A model generated the notes under the pieces. It saw only the letters and a list, made by a program, of their open reading frames with translations. It ran no database searches and had not been told where the DNA came from. From JAXLVB01 sp046329195 (GTDB lineage: Bacteria; Bacteroidota; Bacteroidia; Cytophagales; Spirosomataceae): a stretch of 64,000 nucleotides of DNA. Position numbers and translations under genes: made by a program. Below, one piece after another: positions 18,593-26,574 of this stretch. Position 1 is the first letter of the stretch. Every line of letters starts with the position of its first letter. The stretch covers positions 1,302,001 through 1,366,000 of the forward strand of contig JAXLVB010000002.1 in assembly GCA_046329195.1 (NCBI GenBank). Reading direction: 5' to 3'.

Positions 18593-19504
18593 ATGATACC
18601 CATTTTACTCATTTTCGTGGCTTCGCTCTTTTTTGTCGGGATTCTGAATCAAACCAAGGCATTGGCCAGCGGGCGAAGAGGAGCAAGTTTAGTACAGCCT
18701 ATTTACGATTACTTGCGTTTATTAAGTAAAAGTACAATATATAGTACCGATACCAGCGTAATTTTCAAAATTGCGCCTTCGGTTTATTTTACTTCTATTG
18801 TATGTGCCTGCCTTATGTTACCTATTGGTAGCCAAGCTGGTTTCATCTCTTTTGAGGGCGACTTCATCTTTTTTGCTTATTTACTGGGTTTGGGTAAGTT
18901 TTTTGCCATAATCGGAGCCTTAGATACAGGTAGTAGCTTTGAGGGGATGGGAGCCAACCGAGAAGCCCTCTACTCCATGCTTGCCGAGCCTGCTTTCTTT
19001 GTATTACTTGGCTCCTTTGCCATGTTTACAGGATATGACTCTTTTTATAGTATCTATCAAAATATTCACTTTGGCTCTTGGGTATCTTATTTATTAGCCT
19101 TATTGGCCGCTTACTTGCTGATTCAAATCACCATGATTGAAAACAGCCGTCTGCCTGTAGATGACCCCAAAACGCACCTTGAGCTTACGATGGTACACGA
19201 GGTGATGATTTTGGATAACAGTGGCTTTGATTTAGGTATGATTCTGTATGGCAATGCCCTCAAATTTGTGATGTACGGCACACTCATCGCTAATTTTTTC
19301 ATTGCTCCTACCCTTTCTCTTCCTGTAGTCACGTTGCTTTTCGTGGTCATTCAAGTTGGTTTTGCCATCATAGCTGGGCTTCTCGAATCGTTCCGTGCAC
19401 GCAATCGTATGAAAGCTAACCCACAAGGGATTTTTACCCTAACCAGCATCGCCATTTTAATTTTTTTCGGGATTCTTATCCTCATGAATAAGTTCTCACT
19501 TTGA
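18593..19504 (+). CDS. HyfC/NuoH-like membrane subunit
   Basis: A 303-residue membrane protein of the NuoH/HyfC/EchB family, which joins the membrane arm to the peripheral catalytic part. About eight hydrophobic segments are visible. Family motifs include LVQPIYDYLRLL near residue 35 (the conserved start of the quinone-site helix region), the GS.FEGMGANRE loop near 120, and NSRLPVDDP..HLELTMVHE near 183, whose acidic residues lie in the loop facing the large subunit. It follows the HyfB-like gene after a 197-bp gap with no ORF and precedes the HyfE-like gene by 12 bp. Confidence 0.9.
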   Translation: MIPILLIFVASLFFVGILNQTKALASGRRGASLVQPIYDYLRLLSKSTIYSTDTSVIFKIAPSVYFTSIVCACLMLPIGSQAGFISFEGDFIFFAYLLGLGKFFAIIGALDTGSSFEGMGANREALYSMLAEPAFFVLLGSFAMFTGYDSFYSIYQNIHFGSWVSYLLALLAAYLLIQITMIENSRLPVDDPKTHLELTMVHEVMILDNSGFDLGMILYGNALKFVMYGTLIANFFIAPTLSLPVVTLLFVVIQVGFAIIAGLLESFRARNRMKANPQGIFTLTSIAILIFFGILILMNKFSL

Positions 19505-19516
19505 AATAGCCTTACT

Positions 19517-20146
19517 ATGATCAATCTACTCATCATTATTTTTACCATGACCCTCACCTATTTGGTGGTGGCTGGGCGGCTCGATACGTACATCCGAATC
19601 TTGGCCTTGCAGGGTTTTCTGTTGTTTGGCATTTCATTTCTGGGGTTACACGAAATAGACCTCCTCAACTTAGTTTTTATTTTGGTAGAAACACTTGTCT
19701 TTAAAGCGATTATAGTACCTTATTACACCCAAAAGTCCATAGATAGAAGCGGCGTGCGGCACGAAATTGAGCCTGATGTTCCCAACTTTTACTCTGTTCT
19801 TATTGTGATGACCTTCATTATGGGGAGCTTTGCTGTGGCCTATCAGTTGCATGACCAACACCTCCAAATCACCTATTTCACAGCCTCCCTTTCAACCATG
19901 CTGACGGGCTTGTATTTAATCTTTACTCGCAAAACTATCATTACACACGTGGTAGGTTACTTAGTTCTCGAAAATGGTATTTTTTTGCTTTCCTTAGCTT
20001 TTGGTGGCGAAATGCCCACACTCATCAACATAGCCATTTTGCTGGATATTTTCTCCAGTTTACTAATTCTCTTAATGATTATCAATCGGATAGGCGATGT
20101 GTTCAAGACTGTTCAAGTAGATTCTCTCAGCGATTTACAAGATTAA
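19517..20146 (+). CDS. HyfE-like membrane subunit
   Basis: A 209-residue hydrophobic protein with about seven membrane segments, matching HyfE in length and position (between HyfC- and HyfF-like genes). HyfE corresponds to a fused NuoJ/NuoK-like unit. The glutamates in ILVETLVFKA near residue 57 and VLENGIFLL near 155 fit buried acids of NuoK, and a proton-path role is inferred. The gaps to its neighbours are 12 and 4 bp, so it is in the same transcript. Confidence 0.85.
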   Translation: MINLLIIIFTMTLTYLVVAGRLDTYIRILALQGFLLFGISFLGLHEIDLLNLVFILVETLVFKAIIVPYYTQKSIDRSGVRHEIEPDVPNFYSVLIVMTFIMGSFAVAYQLHDQHLQITYFTASLSTMLTGLYLIFTRKTIITHVVGYLVLENGIFLLSLAFGGEMPTLINIAILLDIFSSLLILLMIINRIGDVFKTVQVDSLSDLQD

Positions 20147-20150
20147 GCAT

Positions 20151-21608
20151 ATGGATATTCAAATTTTCTATTTCTTGTTGACGGCCATTTTGGCCACTGC
20201 TGGCTACATCATTCGTCGTAAGGTGGTGAGTTATCTCTTGCTCATTCCTTTTGTTGGGTTACAGATTTTTTACACGTATCATGCTTTTAGCAGCCTCAAT
20301 CAAACAGAAGACCGCTATTTTAGAGCAGACCACATCAGCCTCATCTTCCTGACGGTATTGACTATCTTGTTGATCCCAACCATTTTGCACAGTTATGTCT
20401 ATGCTGCCAGCCGTAACGATACTGAAAAAACGATTTCTATCCATAATGGCACCTTGATGATTCTGTTTGCAGCCATTACAGGAGCACTGGTTTCGTCGCA
20501 TTTAGGTCAATTATGGGCCTTTACAGAGGCAAGTACCCTGTCTGCAACCGTGTTGATTTACAACAAGCAAGATGCCAACTCATTAGAAGCCGCTTGGAAA
20601 TACGTCTTCATTTCGTCTATCGCTATTTCGTTAGCCTTCATTGGCATTCTGTTCTTAGGATTTGCAGCTCGTGATGCTGGTGTCAGCGAATTCGGCTTGG
20701 ACGAACTTCGTCAGGCAGCGCCTAAGATGAGTCCAACTTGGATGAAAATGTCTTTTATCTTAATTGTGTGTGGTTTTAGTGGAAAAATGGGCATAGCCCC
20801 ATTTTTTATGGTGGACATTGACGCCAAAGATCGGGCACCAACCCCTATTAGTGCCATTTTCGCCAGTGGATTTATCAACCTCGGCTTTGTAGCCATCCTA
20901 CGGGTTTATGAAATCTTTGCAGGCACTTCGATACTTGGCTGGATGAACAACCTCCTCACCATTATAGGTTGCGTTTCTATCTTTTTTGCCACTTCTTACC
21001 TCCAACGGGTCAAAGGTTACAAACGAATGTTTGCCTACTCAGGCTTAGAACACGGCGGCATCGTTCTGTTGGCCTTAGCCGCAGGTGGGCTTGGTTACTT
21101 GGCCATGTTGTTTCATTTGGTTGTGCATTCTTTTGCCAAATCGAGTATGTTTTATCAAGTAGGGCAGGTATATCGAGTATTTTTACATAAAAGTATTGAT
21201 AATACAGGCAACTACTTCAAACTGAATCCAGTAGGAGGAGTTGTTTTATTGATAGGTTTTTTCTGTGTTAATGCCATGCCTCCAACTGGCATGTTTTTGA
21301 GTGAATACCTGACGTTTCAGGCTATGTTTCAAGCCGATCGCATCATTCCAGCCGTTTTGGTTTTGATTTTATTAACCTTCAATCTGTTTGCTTTAGGTCG
21401 AAATTTCATGCAACTGCTGTTTGGCAATCATCCTGAATACGAACGCAAAGATTTCCCTAAAATCAACCCGATCGAATCGGTCACGCAACTGATTTTGTTG
21501 GCTATTGTCGTGTATTTAGGCATTAATCCCCCTGCATTTTTAATGGACTTCCTGCATCAAGCCATTGCACATTTGCCCCAAACCACTCAACTCGTGATGA
21601 AGCCATGA
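20151..21608 (+). CDS. HyfF/NuoN-like proton antiporter subunit
   Basis: A 485-residue second antiporter-like subunit. The TM5 glutamate is present (WAFTEAST), as is the TM7 lysine (GFSGKMGIAP), followed by an altered loop (FFMVDIDAKDRAPTPIS, where relatives have an MHxWLPDAH sequence). The later SGLEHGGI and HSFAKSSMF segments are conserved. Having two antiporter-like subunits (this and the 16.4-kb gene) matches the HyfB plus HyfF arrangement. Its stop codon overlaps the start of the large-subunit gene by 4 bp (21605-21608), which indicates translational coupling and fixed stoichiometry. Confidence 0.88.
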   Translation: MDIQIFYFLLTAILATAGYIIRRKVVSYLLLIPFVGLQIFYTYHAFSSLNQTEDRYFRADHISLIFLTVLTILLIPTILHSYVYAASRNDTEKTISIHNGTLMILFAAITGALVSSHLGQLWAFTEASTLSATVLIYNKQDANSLEAAWKYVFISSIAISLAFIGILFLGFAARDAGVSEFGLDELRQAAPKMSPTWMKMSFILIVCGFSGKMGIAPFFMVDIDAKDRAPTPISAIFASGFINLGFVAILRVYEIFAGTSILGWMNNLLTIIGCVSIFFATSYLQRVKGYKRMFAYSGLEHGGIVLLALAAGGLGYLAMLFHLVVHSFAKSSMFYQVGQVYRVFLHKSIDNTGNYFKLNPVGGVVLLIGFFCVNAMPPTGMFLSEYLTFQAMFQADRIIPAVLVLILLTFNLFALGRNFMQLLFGNHPEYERKDFPKINPIESVTQLILLAIVVYLGINPPAFLMDFLHQAIAHLPQTTQLVMKP

Positions 21609-23113
21609 CTTCTTATCTAACTATCAACAATAATGCCTCCGTCCCCGTAAGCAGCATACCTGTATGCAGTTATGATGACTTCAGCTCGTCTGTGTTGAGT
21701 TTGCTCAGGCATTCGTATAATCATTGTGTTTTGTATTATGGAGTGCCTATGTCTGATAAGTTAAAGTGCATTTGTGCCATTGCTGATGATAGTGGCGAAG
21801 GAAACATTTACGTATTGTCGCACGAACTCAATCATTCGGTAAAAACACTCCCTTCCCTCAGCAAAGAGCATTTTGCGCTGCACATCTATGAGCGAGAAAT
21901 GGCAGAAAATTTTGGTATTCATTTTGAAGGGCATCCTTGGCTCAAGCCCGTTCGATATGCTTTTGACCGAGCTGATACCTCCTCAACCTTACGAAATTAT
22001 CCTTTTTTTAGTGTTACTGGCGAAGAAATCCATGAAGTACCCGTAGGACCAATCCATGCAGGGGTAATTGAACCCGGACATTTCCGATTTATGTGTAATG
22101 GCGAAACAGTTTTACACCTCGAAATCCAATTGGGCTACCAACACCGAGGCATTGAGCATCTTTTTTTGGCCAAAAAGACGTTGCTTCAACGTACACTTTT
22201 GGCCGAGTGTATTGCTGGCGACACAGCCATTGGACATACTTTGGCGTTTGTTCACAACTACGAGGCTCTTGCCTGCCATGAAGTTTCTGAAAATCTACAC
22301 CTCCTACGAGCCTTGGCGCTTGAAATCGAGCGGTTAGCCATGCACACCTGGGGGTTAAGTAACCTAGGCGTTGGGATTGCTTATCAACTGGGCAATGCGG
22401 TGATAGGGGCCTTACGTACCCCTGTTATCAACTACATGCAGCTTTGGTGTGGCAACCGTTTCGGAAAAAGCCTTCTCAGAGCTGGTTATAACAACTATCG
22501 TTATACCGAAACTCTTCGCCAAGACCTATCCTCTCTTCTGGACGGGTACCAAACCAAATACAACGAAGTGGCGCACGAGTATTTCAATCTGCCCAGCGTA
22601 CAAGCTCGCCTCGAAAAAACAGGTATTGTTACTCGCTCTCAAATGGAGTTGATTGGGGCAGTAGGCATGGCCGCACGCATCACGGGCATTAAGCGTGACG
22701 TCCGCAAAAGCCATCCTATTGGGTATTACAAACACTTAATACCCACGGTAGAAACCGAAGAAAACGGAGACGTTTGGGCAAGAGCCATGTTGCGTCACAA
22801 AGAAATCGGAAAAACCATTGCGTTCATCCGAGAACTATTAAACCGCTGGAAATCAAGCGAAGATGAAACGCAACGACCTTCTCTTAACACAACGGCCAAT
22901 ACTTTTACGCTTTCATTAGTTGAAGCTTGGCGGGGCGAAATTTGCCATGCTGCCATCACAGGCCCTACCGGCGATTTGTTGCACTACAAGGTCAAAGACC
23001 CGTCTATGCACAACTGGCTGGCATTGGGTTTGGCTGTTCGAGACAACGAAATTTCGGATTTCCCGATTTGCAACAAAACATTTGACCTTTCGTATTGTGG
23101 AAATGATTTATAG
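21605..23113 (+). CDS. HyfG/HycE-like large subunit without Ni-Fe ligands
   Basis: A 502-residue fusion of a NuoC-like part (about 1-135, with YEREMAENFGIHFEGHP) and a NuoD/hydrogenase-large-subunit-like part (about 145-502, with GPIHAGVIEPGHF and HRGIEHLF). In Ni-Fe hydrogenases the first cysteine pair sits seven and four residues before a conserved His. Here those positions are Ala204 and Thr207 before His211. The second pair, in a D-P-C-x-x-C context near the C-terminus, is Ser496 and Gly499 in DLSYCG. All four Ni-Fe ligands are therefore missing. The chain ends three residues after Gly499 with no processing tail. It belongs with hydrogenase-related (Ehr-type) complexes, not active hydrogenases. 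Confidence 0.9.
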   Translation: MTSYLTINNNASVPVSSIPVCSYDDFSSSVLSLLRHSYNHCVLYYGVPMSDKLKCICAIADDSGEGNIYVLSHELNHSVKTLPSLSKEHFALHIYEREMAENFGIHFEGHPWLKPVRYAFDRADTSSTLRNYPFFSVTGEEIHEVPVGPIHAGVIEPGHFRFMCNGETVLHLEIQLGYQHRGIEHLFLAKKTLLQRTLLAECIAGDTAIGHTLAFVHNYEALACHEVSENLHLLRALALEIERLAMHTWGLSNLGVGIAYQLGNAVIGALRTPVINYMQLWCGNRFGKSLLRAGYNNYRYTETLRQDLSSLLDGYQTKYNEVAHEYFNLPSVQARLEKTGIVTRSQMELIGAVGMAARITGIKRDVRKSHPIGYYKHLIPTVETEENGDVWARAMLRHKEIGKTIAFIRELLNRWKSSEDETQRPSLNTTANTFTLSLVEAWRGEICHAAITGPTGDLLHYKVKDPSMHNWLALGLAVRDNEISDFPICNKTFDLSYCGNDL

Positions 23114-23168
23114 GCCCAAATCCTGAAATGAGTTGATTAAAAAATAAGGTTGATTTTTGGGGAAAAAT

Positions 23169-23197
23169 TTGCATTCAATTATTTTTGTTTAAATTTG
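23169..23197 (+). promoter_or_regulatory. Bacteroidota-type promoter ahead of the small subunit gene
   Basis: TTG at 23169-23171, an 18-nt spacer, and TAAATTTG at 23190-23197 exactly match the Bacteroidota consensus TTG-N17-19-TANNTTTG. The start codon of the small-subunit gene follows 92 bp later. The 176-bp gap before this gene, unlike the tight spacing from the HyfC-like to the large-subunit gene, fits an internal promoter. Confidence 0.7.
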
Positions 23198-23289
23198 TTC
23201 GTTACTTTTCAAAACAAAGTAATATCTACCAGAAGCACCTATTAGCTAAACTCCTCATATTCAGGCAAATTTGATTAACTATCAAAAAA

Positions 23290-24045
23290 ATGCTTGATGT
23301 GTTAAAAATATGGAAACGTCAGGGAAAACAATTTATCCCAGACGTAACACAGGCAACAGTTCCTGGAATTTTTAGAGGACGGCCTGTAATATCCAATGAT
23401 AAAGTTGACGAAAATCTTCTTGTCAACCTCTGCCCAACCGGAGCAGTCTCCAAAAATCCGGTAAAGATTGATTTAGGGAAGTGTGCATTTTGTGGGGAAT
23501 GTGCTCTCGCATTCCCCAACAAAATTTTGTTCACAACCGACTATCAGATTGCCTCTAACAATCTACAAGGTCTTGTTGTCACTGAAGGCATAGACCAACC
23601 CGTTACACTTGACCCAACTCTGATTCGAAAAGAGATTCAACGTCATTTTGGGCGTTCGCTCAAGCTACGACAGATTTCGGCCGCAGGTGATAATGCCGAC
23701 GAATTAGAACTCAACGCCTGTGGGAATGTGAATTTTGATATGGGTCGCTTTGGAATTGAGTTTTTAGCCTCGCCACGCCACTGCGACGGCATTGTGATTA
23801 CGGGACCCATTTCTGAAAACATGGCCGAGGCCACTCAAATTTGTTATGATGCTGTACCTGCTCCTAAAATAGTTATCTTGGCAGGCACTGCTGCCATCAG
23901 TGGTGGAATTTTTGCAGAAAGCCCTGCCCTCAACCGTAGTTTCCTCGAAAAGTACTATGTAGATTTGTATGTACCCGGCAATCCGGTGCATCCTTTGTCT
24001 TTCGTAAATGGTGTTTTGCAGCTTTTGCGCATGAAGGCGAGTTGA
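23290..24045 (+). CDS. Ferredoxin-NuoB-like small subunit with lost proximal cluster
   Basis: A 251-residue fusion. Residues 40-80 are half of a bacterial ferredoxin: Cys48-Pro plus C-x2-C-x2-C (Cys65, 68, 71). Together these can hold one [4Fe-4S] cluster, since the remaining Cys of the second cluster is Phe75. Residues 120-250 follow the HycG/HyfI/NuoB fold (RFGIEFLASPRH, then a GG turn, then VDLYVPG). Of the four cysteines that bind the proximal (N2-type) cluster only Cys144 remains; the others are Val147, Ala201 and Asn231. Electron transfer to a hydrogenase-type site is therefore unlikely, in step with the ligand loss in the large subunit. The gene has its own promoter 92 bp upstream. Confidence 0.85.
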   Translation: MLDVLKIWKRQGKQFIPDVTQATVPGIFRGRPVISNDKVDENLLVNLCPTGAVSKNPVKIDLGKCAFCGECALAFPNKILFTTDYQIASNNLQGLVVTEGIDQPVTLDPTLIRKEIQRHFGRSLKLRQISAAGDNADELELNACGNVNFDMGRFGIEFLASPRHCDGIVITGPISENMAEATQICYDAVPAPKIVILAGTAAISGGIFAESPALNRSFLEKYYVDLYVPGNPVHPLSFVNGVLQLLRMKAS

Positions 24046-24193
24046 CATTTTGTACTTTTTAAAGATTTCATTTAAAACAAAAAGGAATTTTTATAAAATA
24101 AGATAAATTTTTGTAAAATTTTAAAAAATGAACAAATCAAGTTTTTAACTTTACACGTTAATCATTCAACCATTAACCTTTCCCGTCTTTTCA

Positions 24194-24553
24194 TTGAAGA
24201 CTGTCCATTACATATCTTTTTTATTCATAGCCATTTGTAAGCTATGGGCCTCTCCTTCTGAGGCTACTGGTATGTCTTTGAAAAACGGCTTCTTTCAACC
24301 CTTCTATTCGACTTATAGTGCCACTGAATCTGATAATCAGCAGTTTTTGTACGCAGATGCAGATGAGCAAATCGAAGAAACAGAAGAAGATTCCCACAAA
24401 AAAACACCTTGCTCTCTCGCTGTTTTACCAGCTCAATCTCTATTTTTCTCTCAAGGACACTTCATCCAATCTGAGCTTAAACTTCTAAGCCACACAGCTC
24501 ATGCTGTAACCGTTAGTCGTTTGTTTGTATTGTTCAGAAATTTCAGACTATGA
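24194..24553 (+). CDS. Small secreted or membrane-linked protein, paralogue of the 15.8-kb ORF
   Basis: A 119-residue product starting at TTG 24194, with a signal-like N-terminus (about 5-20), an acidic patch (EQIEETEEDSHKK) and a C-terminal half ending FVLFRNFRL. The ending and overall plan match the 110-residue ORF at 15828-16160. No ATG is available upstream of the signal region, so the TTG start is needed. It stands between the hydrogenase-4-like operon and the SulP/carbonic anhydrase genes, just as its paralogue stands ahead of the operon. Function unknown. Confidence 0.5.
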   Translation: MKTVHYISFLFIAICKLWASPSEATGMSLKNGFFQPFYSTYSATESDNQQFLYADADEQIEETEEDSHKKTPCSLAVLPAQSLFFSQGHFIQSELKLLSHTAHAVTVSRLFVLFRNFRL

Positions 24554-24701
24554 GAAATACTAACTACAGACTTCTCTTTTAGGGTTTCGTCGTAGTATTT
24601 CGCATTCTTATCTACTCATTCTTGCAAGTACATAGATTGTACTTTTCTAATTTTCAGCAAAGATTCTGGAGATAGAAATCTGTGTACTTTCGGCTATTAT
24701 A

Positions 24702-24917
24702 ATGGCTTCGGAAGGTACTCATTTGCAACAAATGAATCGAATTTTAATAGTGATATTATCCTCAATTACGATTGTTAAGATTGATTTAGGGAAGTGTGTG
24801 GTTTGTGGGGAATGTGCTCTTGCATTCCCCAACAAATTTATCTCCATCTGTCCATTGTCAGCTAACCAAGCAGTGCATGAGTGCTGTTCAACCAAATACC
24901 AACTGTTAATACACTAA
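24702..24917 (+). CDS. 71-residue ORF carrying a copied ferredoxin motif
   Basis: A short ORF whose middle (24774-24836, 63 bp) repeats 23461-23523 of the small-subunit gene with 5 differences. It keeps the C-x2-C-x2-C motif (KCVVCGECALAFPN) and is followed by a Cys-Pro (ICPLS), so one [4Fe-4S] cluster could in principle form. Flanking residues show no similarity to the source gene. It stops 3 bp before the ATG of the first SulP gene, which would allow translational coupling. It may be a decayed duplicate or a real small Fe-S protein. I lean towards a remnant, but the intact frame across the copied part is notable. Confidence 0.4.
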   Translation: MASEGTHLQQMNRILIVILSSITIVKIDLGKCVVCGECALAFPNKFISICPLSANQAVHECCSTKYQLLIH

Positions 24918-24920
24918 GTC

Positions 24921-26507
24921 ATGAAAGTAGTTTCTAAAGAAGCATTACCCAAAGATGGCCTTGCTGGTTTACAAGAAAACTGGCTAACTGATTCTATATC
25001 AGGATTTTTAGTTTTCTTATTAGCCCTGCCACTCAGTTTAGGTATTGCCAAAGCGTCTGAGTTTCCACCACTAATGGGTTTAATTACGGCTATGATTGGT
25101 GGTATTCTCGTCAGTATGTTCGCAGGTTCTCGTCTCACTATCAAAGGCCCTGCAGCGGGGTTAATTGTAATTGTAGCCGAAGCTGTATCTGAATTTGGTG
25201 GTGGCGAACAGGGCTGGCATTTAGCACTGGGAGCCATCGTAGTAGCTGGAGTAATTCAGGTTTTATTTGGCGTCTTTAAGTTAGGTAAGCTTACTGACCT
25301 TTTCCCTCTTTCGGCAGTGCATGGGATGCTGGCTGCTATTGGTATTATCATCATTTCAAAGCAAATACACGTATTGTTAGATATTAATCCAGCATTAACC
25401 AAAGGCAAAGAACCTTTTGAATTGCTGGCGATGATACCTCAAAGTTTGATGAGCCTCGACCCCAAAGCCACTTTTGTTGGGGTAGTTTGCTTGCTTATTA
25501 TGCTTGGGTGGATGTACATTGACCACCCGGTAGCAAAGAAATTTCCTGCTCCATTGGCGGTATTAGCTTTTTCGATTCCAGCCGAATTGGTGATGGACTT
25601 CCAACATACAGAACCTACTTATGCCTTGGTGCATATCGGGAATCTGTTAGACAACGTGCATTGGAATGTGAGCTTTGATGGATTTGCACAAACAGGTACG
25701 TTTATCAAGTTTGTTATCATGTTTGCCTTGGTCGGTAGCTTGGAGTCGTTGCTAACGGTGAAAGCCATTGACATGCTTGACCCTTATCGTCGTAAGTCCA
25801 ATACCAACAAAGATTTAGTTGCTGTTGGTCTTGGTAATATTCTTGCCGGAATCTTAGGGGGGTTACCCATGATTTCGGAAGTGGCTCGTAGTTCGGCCAA
25901 CGTCAATAATGGGGCAAAAACTCGTTGGGCAAACTTCTTTCATGGGTTCTCCATGTTGGTTTTTGTACTATTGGCTTCGCATTTAATCGAGTTGATTCCA
26001 AATACTGCCTTAGCAGCCATGTTGATCACGGTAGGGATTCGCCTCGCTCATCCAAAAGAGTTTATCCATACATTTCGGATTGGCAAAGAACAATTACTCA
26101 TCTTTGTAGTAACCATTATTTTTACGTTGGGAGTAGATTTGTTGGTTGGTATTGCAGCTGGTATGGTAACCGAAATGATTGTCAACTTGGTTAATGGAAA
26201 GCCATTAGGGGTTATTTTCAAGGCCCCAACTGAAGTTTCATTCACTGAAGACACTTATTTGGTTGAAGTAGATAAAGCAGCTGTTTTCACTAACTTCATG
26301 GGTATCAAACGTAAATTGGAGGCGATTCCGCCAGGTTTCAAGGTAATCATAGACTTAAAAAAGACTCGCCTCGTTGACCACTCAGTAATGGAAAACTTGC
26401 ACCATTTTCAGCATGATTATGAAGAAAACGGAGGTGCCTGTGAAATCATTGGCTTAGACAACCATAAGCCTGTCTCAAATCATAAATTGGCAGCACGAAA
26501 AGTATAA
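24921..26507 (+). CDS. SulP-family anion transporter (first copy)
   Basis: A 528-residue SulP permease. The sequence opens with the SulP signature (LTDSISGFLVFLLALPLSLGIA), has the GP.AGL motif near 75 (IKGPAAGLIVIVAEAV), about 10-12 membrane segments, and a C-terminal STAS-like domain from about 445 (FTNFMGIKRKL, then VIIDLKKTRLVDHSVME). SulP members carry sulfate, bicarbonate or other anions with Na+ or H+. Bicarbonate is the likely substrate because a carbonic anhydrase and a second SulP follow, but sulfate cannot be excluded from sequence. A porin gene follows after 67 bp. Confidence 0.9.
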   Translation: MKVVSKEALPKDGLAGLQENWLTDSISGFLVFLLALPLSLGIAKASEFPPLMGLITAMIGGILVSMFAGSRLTIKGPAAGLIVIVAEAVSEFGGGEQGWHLALGAIVVAGVIQVLFGVFKLGKLTDLFPLSAVHGMLAAIGIIIISKQIHVLLDINPALTKGKEPFELLAMIPQSLMSLDPKATFVGVVCLLIMLGWMYIDHPVAKKFPAPLAVLAFSIPAELVMDFQHTEPTYALVHIGNLLDNVHWNVSFDGFAQTGTFIKFVIMFALVGSLESLLTVKAIDMLDPYRRKSNTNKDLVAVGLGNILAGILGGLPMISEVARSSANVNNGAKTRWANFFHGFSMLVFVLLASHLIELIPNTALAAMLITVGIRLAHPKEFIHTFRIGKEQLLIFVVTIIFTLGVDLLVGIAAGMVTEMIVNLVNGKPLGVIFKAPTEVSFTEDTYLVEVDKAAVFTNFMGIKRKLEAIPPGFKVIIDLKKTRLVDHSVMENLHHFQHDYEENGGACEIIGLDNHKPVSNHKLAARKV

Positions 26508-26574
26508 TTTCGTCAGGTAATTTATTGGGGAATCTCTGGCTTCGTTGAGGTCATGAAATTCTTGTACCAAAACC

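Noticed and set aside
21605..24045. Active [NiFe] hydrogenase or formate hydrogenlyase
   Set aside because: All Ni-Fe cysteine positions are replaced, three of four proximal cluster cysteines are missing, and no maturation genes are present.
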